Positions 13,890 through 17,297 of a stretch of DNA of 17,297 bases are shown here, one piece after another. The translations under genes and the position numbers were made by a program. A model generated the notes under the pieces. The model saw nothing but the letters and a program-made list of their open reading frames with translations, was not told the origin of the DNA and did not search any database. This DNA comes from Chloroflexota bacterium (GTDB lineage Bacteria > Chloroflexota > Dehalococcoidia > Lucifugimonadales > JACPCL1), in assembly GCA_016210375.1 (NCBI GenBank), contig JACQUH010000234.1, forward strand, positions 1 through 17,297. The letters run 5' to 3'. Within the stretch, counting starts at the first letter, position 1; each line of letters starts with the position of its first letter.

Positions 13890-13966
13890 GCCTTCTCCCC
13901 CTTCACGAACGACACGCTCAGGGCCGGCTGGCGCGCAGCCTTCCCGAAGCAGCCGAGAATGAACGC

Positions 13967-13995
13967 ATGTTACGTGGCATAGCTGAGGAAGTCAA
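13967..13995 (-). promoter_or_regulatory. Probable sigma-70 promoter of the cupredoxin lipoprotein
   Basis: On the minus strand TTGACT (13990-13995) is followed after exactly 17 bases by TAACAT (13967-13972). The -35 box matches 5 of 6 and the -10 box 4 of 6. The leader would be about 70 bases. Confidence 0.6.
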
Positions 13996-14144
13996 GCGGC
14001 CGAGAAAGCCAAAACGATGGCAACAGGGGTTAGATTGCGCCCCGAAACAGTGCTCCTGATGATGTATCACCACATCTTGAAAGGAGTGGCACGCCTTTGC
14101 CGACTCTGCCGCACGACGGTCCTGAGCGAGGAGACCGATCCAAA

Positions 14145-14187
14145 GGGGGATACCCCAAATCCCCAGCAGGGGCAACGCCCCTGCACC
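14145..14187 (-). repeat. GC-rich interspersed repeat, copy 3
   Basis: Its reverse complement starts GGTGCAGGGGCGTTGCCCCT and matches 3161-3204 with about four differences. It lies between the divergent promoters of the lipoprotein and the oxidoreductase genes. The nearby 14224-14273 holds a nested hairpin (CTCGCAA/TTGCGAG outside, CCGCCCA/TGGGCGG at 14243-14260 inside). Confidence 0.65.
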
Positions 14188-14332
14188 CGAAGTATTCTGC
14201 TTTCCTCTGAATGATACTAGCCCCTCGCAAAAAACGTTCTGACCGCCCATCCCTGGGCGGAGGAGCTTGCGAGACAGGGATTTGTATACGCAAAGTCTAT
14301 GTCTCCCATCCAAAACATCAATGCTTTCTATA

Positions 14333-14361
14333 TTGACTCAGCCCCGTCCGCTCGGTAGTAT
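14333..14361 (+). promoter_or_regulatory. Probable sigma-70 promoter of the 2-oxoacid oxidoreductase genes
   Basis: TTGACT (14333-14338) and TAGTAT (14356-14361) are 17 bases apart, with 5 of 6 and 4 of 6 consensus matches. Transcription would start near 14368, only about 10 bases before the GTG at 14378, so the mRNA may be nearly leaderless or translation may start further in. Confidence 0.6.
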
Positions 14362-14377
14362 GGCCTAGTCAATTAAG

Positions 14378-15487
14378 GTGAATGCATGGCAAGTGCCATT
14401 GTTGTCACCCACTCTCACGAAAACGGCAGCGTTTGTGACGAATCTACCAGCACAAACCCCGACCAGGCTACCGCAAACCGACACCCAGGGCTTCTTTGGC
14501 ATCCGTATGGAGTCCATCGGCGGCCTAGGCGCTCACGTGGCGGGCCAGATCCTGGCGGAGGCGGGAGTCCTGCGCATGGGGTTCAACGGGGCCAACTTTT
14601 CCTCCTATGGCTCCGAAAAGAAAGGCTCTCCTATCAAGGCCTACGTCCGTTTCTGCGCCGCGGACCAGGAGGTGCGCACCAGCAGCCCTGTAGATAGGCC
14701 CCACGTCGTTGCCGTGTTCCACGAAGGCCTCCTGAAGACCGAGCCGGTGCTCTCGGGCCTCCTCCCGGCGGGCGTGGTCATCGTCAACTCCGCCCACACA
14801 GCGGACCATGTGTGGCAAAGCTTGGGGCGGCCTTTCGCCACCGTAGGCGTCGTCAACGCCCTCGCCATCGCGGTGGGGGAGAGATCCCGGGTCAACACCG
14901 TTATGCTTGGCGCTGTTGTGAGGGCCACCCGGTTCATCAAGCCGGAAGCGGTGAGGGATGTGATCAGGGCCACCCTGGGCGAACGATACCCTCAGCTGCT
15001 GGCCAGCAACCTGCGCGCCTTTGACCGAGGTTATCGGGACCTCCTGCTAGAGGACTTCAGCAGCGCAGCCGAATCGGTCCCCCAGAGCTATGTGCGGCCC
15101 GCGCCCCCCTTCGGCTACTTGGATGCACCTTTGGGCGGCGCCGTGTTGGATCCCGGGAACACGGTGCTGAAGGACCTCTCCGTTTCCCGCAACGGCTTTC
15201 TTCCTGCTTTTCACCGGGGTAAGTGCGTGGACTGCGCACTCTGCGACCTGGTCTGCCCCGACTTCTGCTTCGTCTGGGCAGTAGGCCCGAAGCCGGACGG
15301 GAGCGAGGCCATCCACCTCAAGGGTATTGACTACAGGTTCTGCAAGGGGTGCATGAAGTGTATTGACGCCTGTCCTACTTTGGCGCTCACCAGGGAGCGC
15401 GAAGAAGAGGGGTACGCTGAACAGCATAGCGTGCCCCTCTTCCCGCGTTTGGAAGCCTCTCGCAACGGCGCCGCCGTCCGCCACTGA
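14378..15487 (+). CDS. 2-oxoacid:ferredoxin oxidoreductase, fused gamma and delta subunits
   Basis: This 369-residue protein joins two subunits of a pyruvate or 2-oxoacid:ferredoxin oxidoreductase. Residues about 41-225 form the gamma domain: IRMESIGGLGAHVAGQILAEAG at the start, then NFSSYGSEKKGSPIKAYVRF and PAGVVIVNSAHT. The C-terminal delta part (about 265-340) is a two-cluster ferredoxin with Cys283, 286, 289, 293 and Cys322, 325, 328, 332, each CX2CX2CX3CP. These clusters carry electrons from the thiamine-bound intermediate to ferredoxin. The first 40 residues look non-conserved, so the true start is uncertain between the GTG at 14378 and a point further in; AAGG lies close before 14378. 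Separate gamma and delta chains are more common. The alpha-beta gene follows after 212 bp that hold a MITE-like element. Confidence 0.9.
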   Translation: MNAWQVPLLSPTLTKTAAFVTNLPAQTPTRLPQTDTQGFFGIRMESIGGLGAHVAGQILAEAGVLRMGFNGANFSSYGSEKKGSPIKAYVRFCAADQEVRTSSPVDRPHVVAVFHEGLLKTEPVLSGLLPAGVVIVNSAHTADHVWQSLGRPFATVGVVNALAIAVGERSRVNTVMLGAVVRATRFIKPEAVRDVIRATLGERYPQLLASNLRAFDRGYRDLLLEDFSSAAESVPQSYVRPAPPFGYLDAPLGGAVLDPGNTVLKDLSVSRNGFLPAFHRGKCVDCALCDLVCPDFCFVWAVGPKPDGSEAIHLKGIDYRFCKGCMKCIDACPTLALTREREEEGYAEQHSVPLFPRLEASRNGAAVRH

Positions 15488-15490
15488 TCA

Positions 15491-15685
15491 GGAGGTTGTG
15501 AAACAACAGGTTAGCAAGGGACGGGCCGATGCCTCGGCCCTTGCGGAAAGCGGTGGGTGTGAGGGATTCTTTGCGAAACGGAAGGCAGCAGAAAGCGAAA
15601 GTCGTTTGATCGCTTCGCTCTAGAATGACAAGTTGCTCCCTCAACCCATTGCTGCACAACGCAGACCACTTATTCACAAGCCTCC
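15491..15685. mobile_element. MITE-like element, copy B, inside the oxidoreductase operon
   Basis: It begins GGAGGTTGTGAA and ends TTCACAAGCCTCC, near-perfect inverted ends (one extra base on the right). Its first ~70 bases match copy A at 11413 onward. It fills nearly the whole gap between the gamma-delta stop (15487) and the ribosome site of the next gene (AGGAG 15686-15690), which sits exactly at its right edge. Confidence 0.68.
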
Positions 15686-15699
15686 AGGAGACTCTTCCC

Positions 15700-17297
15700 A
15701 TGATCGTCACAGATCGCACTGTAAACCAGGGCGTTGCCCCCCAGCGCACCGATTTCAAGAGCGGCAATGAGATGGCAGCCCTGGCGGCCAGCCACATCAA
15801 CTTCCACCTGATGGGCTACTACCCCATCACGCCTTCCACTGAGATCGCCGAGTACCTTGACGAGATGTTCGCCCAGGGCGAGCACCGCATCCGCATGATT
15901 GCCGCCGATGGGGAGCATGGGGGCGCAGGCATCTGCTACGGAGCCTCCACCGGCGGTGGGCGCGTCTTTAACGCCACCAGCGCCAACGGGTTCCTGTACG
16001 CCCTGGAGCAGTTCCCGGTGCAGTCGGGGACTCGCTACCCGATGGTCCTGGACCTGGTCACCCGCTCCGTCAGCGGTCCCCTGGACATACGCGGCGACCA
16101 CTCAGACCTGTACTACTCCCTAAACACCGGCTGGGTTGTGCTGGTGGCCCGGGATCCCCAGGCCGTGTATGACATGAACGTTATCGCCGTCCGCCTGGGC
16201 GAGCATCCAGACGTCCGTCTTCCGGTGATCGTCGCGTATGACGGCTTCTTCACCAGCCACCAGAAGCGACGCGTCAGCTATTTTGAAGACCGCATCCCAG
16301 TCCAGGCGTTCCTTGGCCCCTTCCACCCCCAGAACTCCACCCTGGACCCGCGTAACCCCATTACCGTCGGTCCCTACATGAACGACCCCGACCTCATCAA
16401 CAACAAGTACCAGCTCAAGCTGGCTATGGATGCAGCGCAGCGGGTGCTGCCCGAAGTCTTTGAGGAGTACGGAAGGCTCAGTGGGCGGCGCTATCCCGTG
16501 GTGGACGTGTACCGCATGGAAGACGCCGACGCCGCCCTCGTCGTCTTGAACTCCGCCGCCGAAACAGCCAAAGACGTTGCCGACCAGCTAAGAAAACAGG
16601 GCAAGCGGGTCGGCGTCGTCAGCCCCAACGTCTTGCGGCCCTTCCCCGCCGACGCTATCCGCACCGCCCTCAGCCATGTGGGAGCGGCCCTCATCGCCGA
16701 GCGGGCTGACTCCTACGGCGGGCACGGCAACGCCCTCACCCACGAGGTGAAGGCGGCCCTCAAGGACGACCCCCACAACAGGACCCTGTGCCTGAGCCGC
16801 ATCTACGGCCTGGGCGGCAAGGACTTCTTGTACGAGGACGCCGAAGCCCTCTTCCATCTCGCCCTGGCCGCGGCTGATTCCGGCAGCGTGCAGACCCCCT
16901 TTGACTACCACGGCGTCACGCCGGGCACGCCCTCCAGCGGCGCGGCCTCCAGGACCCTACCAGCCTTCACCAGGGAGGAGATGCGCCCCGGCCTGGTGAA
17001 AGCGGAACGGGACGCCGCAACGGGGAAGGTGCGGGTGCAGACGCCGCCGCTGTGGAAGCTGGCCACCCGCTCCCGTGTGTTTGCCCCTGGGCACGGGGCC
17101 TGCCCCGGCTGTGGCATCTTCCCCGCCCTTGACCAGCTCTTCAAAGGCATGGAAGGCGACATTGTCGTCCTGTACCAGACAGGCTGCGCTATGGTGGTCA
17201 CCACGGGCTACCCCTTCAGCACCCACCGCATCACCTACATCCACAACCTCTTCCAGAACGGAGCGGCCACCCTCTCCGGCCTGGTGGAGATGTACAA
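15700..17297 (+). CDS. 2-oxoacid:ferredoxin oxidoreductase, fused alpha and beta subunits (3' end outside window)
   Basis: The frame is open from the ATG at 15700 to the window edge (532 codons seen). The alpha part begins FKSGNEMAALAA and YYPITPSTEIAEYL (residues 19-53), then AADGEHGGAGICYGAS and ATSANGFLYALEQFP, the pyrimidine-binding domain. The domain II segment near residues 285-330 reads ALVVLNSAAETAKDVADQL. The beta part starts near residue 455 with FAPGHGACPGCGIFPALDQL. It carries Cys468, Cys471 and Cys496, whose spacing (CX2C, then 24 residues, C) matches the proximal cluster of pyruvate:ferredoxin oxidoreductase. The enzyme converts a 2-oxoacid and CoA to acyl-CoA, CO2 and reduced ferredoxin. 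The missing 3' end should hold the rest of the thiamine-diphosphate site. AGGAG at 15686-15690 supports the start. Which 2-oxoacid is used is not readable here. Confidence 0.92.
   Translation, partial: MIVTDRTVNQGVAPQRTDFKSGNEMAALAASHINFHLMGYYPITPSTEIAEYLDEMFAQGEHRIRMIAADGEHGGAGICYGASTGGGRVFNATSANGFLYALEQFPVQSGTRYPMVLDLVTRSVSGPLDIRGDHSDLYYSLNTGWVVLVARDPQAVYDMNVIAVRLGEHPDVRLPVIVAYDGFFTSHQKRRVSYFEDRIPVQAFLGPFHPQNSTLDPRNPITVGPYMNDPDLINNKYQLKLAMDAAQRVLPEVFEEYGRLSGRRYPVVDVYRMEDADAALVVLNSAAETAKDVADQLRKQGKRVGVVSPNVLRPFPADAIRTALSHVGAALIAERADSYGGHGNALTHEVKAALKDDPHNRTLCLSRIYGLGGKDFLYEDAEALFHLALAAADSGSVQTPFDYHGVTPGTPSSGAASRTLPAFTREEMRPGLVKAERDAATGKVRVQTPPLWKLATRSRVFAPGHGACPGCGIFPALDQLFKGMEGDIVVLYQTGCAMVVTTGYPFSTHRITYIHNLFQNGAATLSGLVEMY

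Noticed and set aside
15670..17244. Several minus-strand frames opposite the alpha-beta oxidoreductase gene
   Set aside because: The plus-strand frame is continuous and full of family motifs; high GC at third positions makes antisense frames open by chance.

Overview
The window is about 17.3 kb of GC-rich bacterial DNA that looks like a chromosome of an anaerobic or facultatively anaerobic member of the Chloroflexota (Dehalococcoidia-like). This placement is an inference. It rests on the gene mix (tungsten/molybdenum aldehyde oxidoreductase, CaiB-type CoA-transferases, ETF, 2-oxoacid:ferredoxin oxidoreductase) and on many gene gaps filled with palindromic repeat families rich in TCATTCTGAG / GAAGAATCT and CCCCCTTCC / GGAAGGGGG words. 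No phage, IS transposase, CRISPR, tRNA or rRNA gene was seen.

Layout. (1) 92-3013, minus strand: a MoaD/ThiS-like small protein followed, after a 744-bp repeat-filled gap, by a 623-residue aldehyde ferredoxin oxidoreductase family enzyme. (2) 3232-3552, plus strand: a degraded gene with an internal stop, whose 3' end was overwritten by a small inverted-repeat (MITE-like) element. (3) 3871-11232, plus strand: a likely transcriptional array of two CaiB/BaiF CoA-transferases, a nitronate-monooxygenase-like flavoprotein, an unrecognised 110-residue protein, EtfB, EtfA and a PHP-domain metal hydrolase. (4) 11233-12199: a gene-free region with one copy of a second MITE-like element. (5) 12200-12891: a SnoaL/DUF4440-like protein with its own promoter and an overlapping open frame behind it, closed by a perfect 21-bp hairpin. 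(6) 13005-13889, minus strand: a lipoprotein with two tandem cupredoxin-like domains. (7) 14378 to the window end, plus strand: a 2-oxoacid:ferredoxin oxidoreductase made of a gamma-delta fusion gene and an alpha-beta fusion gene (cut by the window edge), separated by the second copy of the MITE-like element.

How the genes may work together (inference). The set fits anaerobic oxidation of an organic acid or aldehyde. The AOR-type enzyme would oxidise an aldehyde with ferredoxin, the CoA-transferase pair would activate the acid as a CoA thioester, EtfAB would collect electrons from an acyl-CoA dehydrogenase or related flavoprotein, and the 2-oxoacid:ferredoxin oxidoreductase would convert a 2-oxoacid product to acyl-CoA. 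The substrate cannot be read from the sequence. The most unusual points are the CoA-transferase pair in which only the second member keeps the catalytic aspartate, the MoaD-like protein ending Gly-Gly-Ser, the tandem cupredoxin lipoprotein, and several non-autonomous repeat families placed inside operons.
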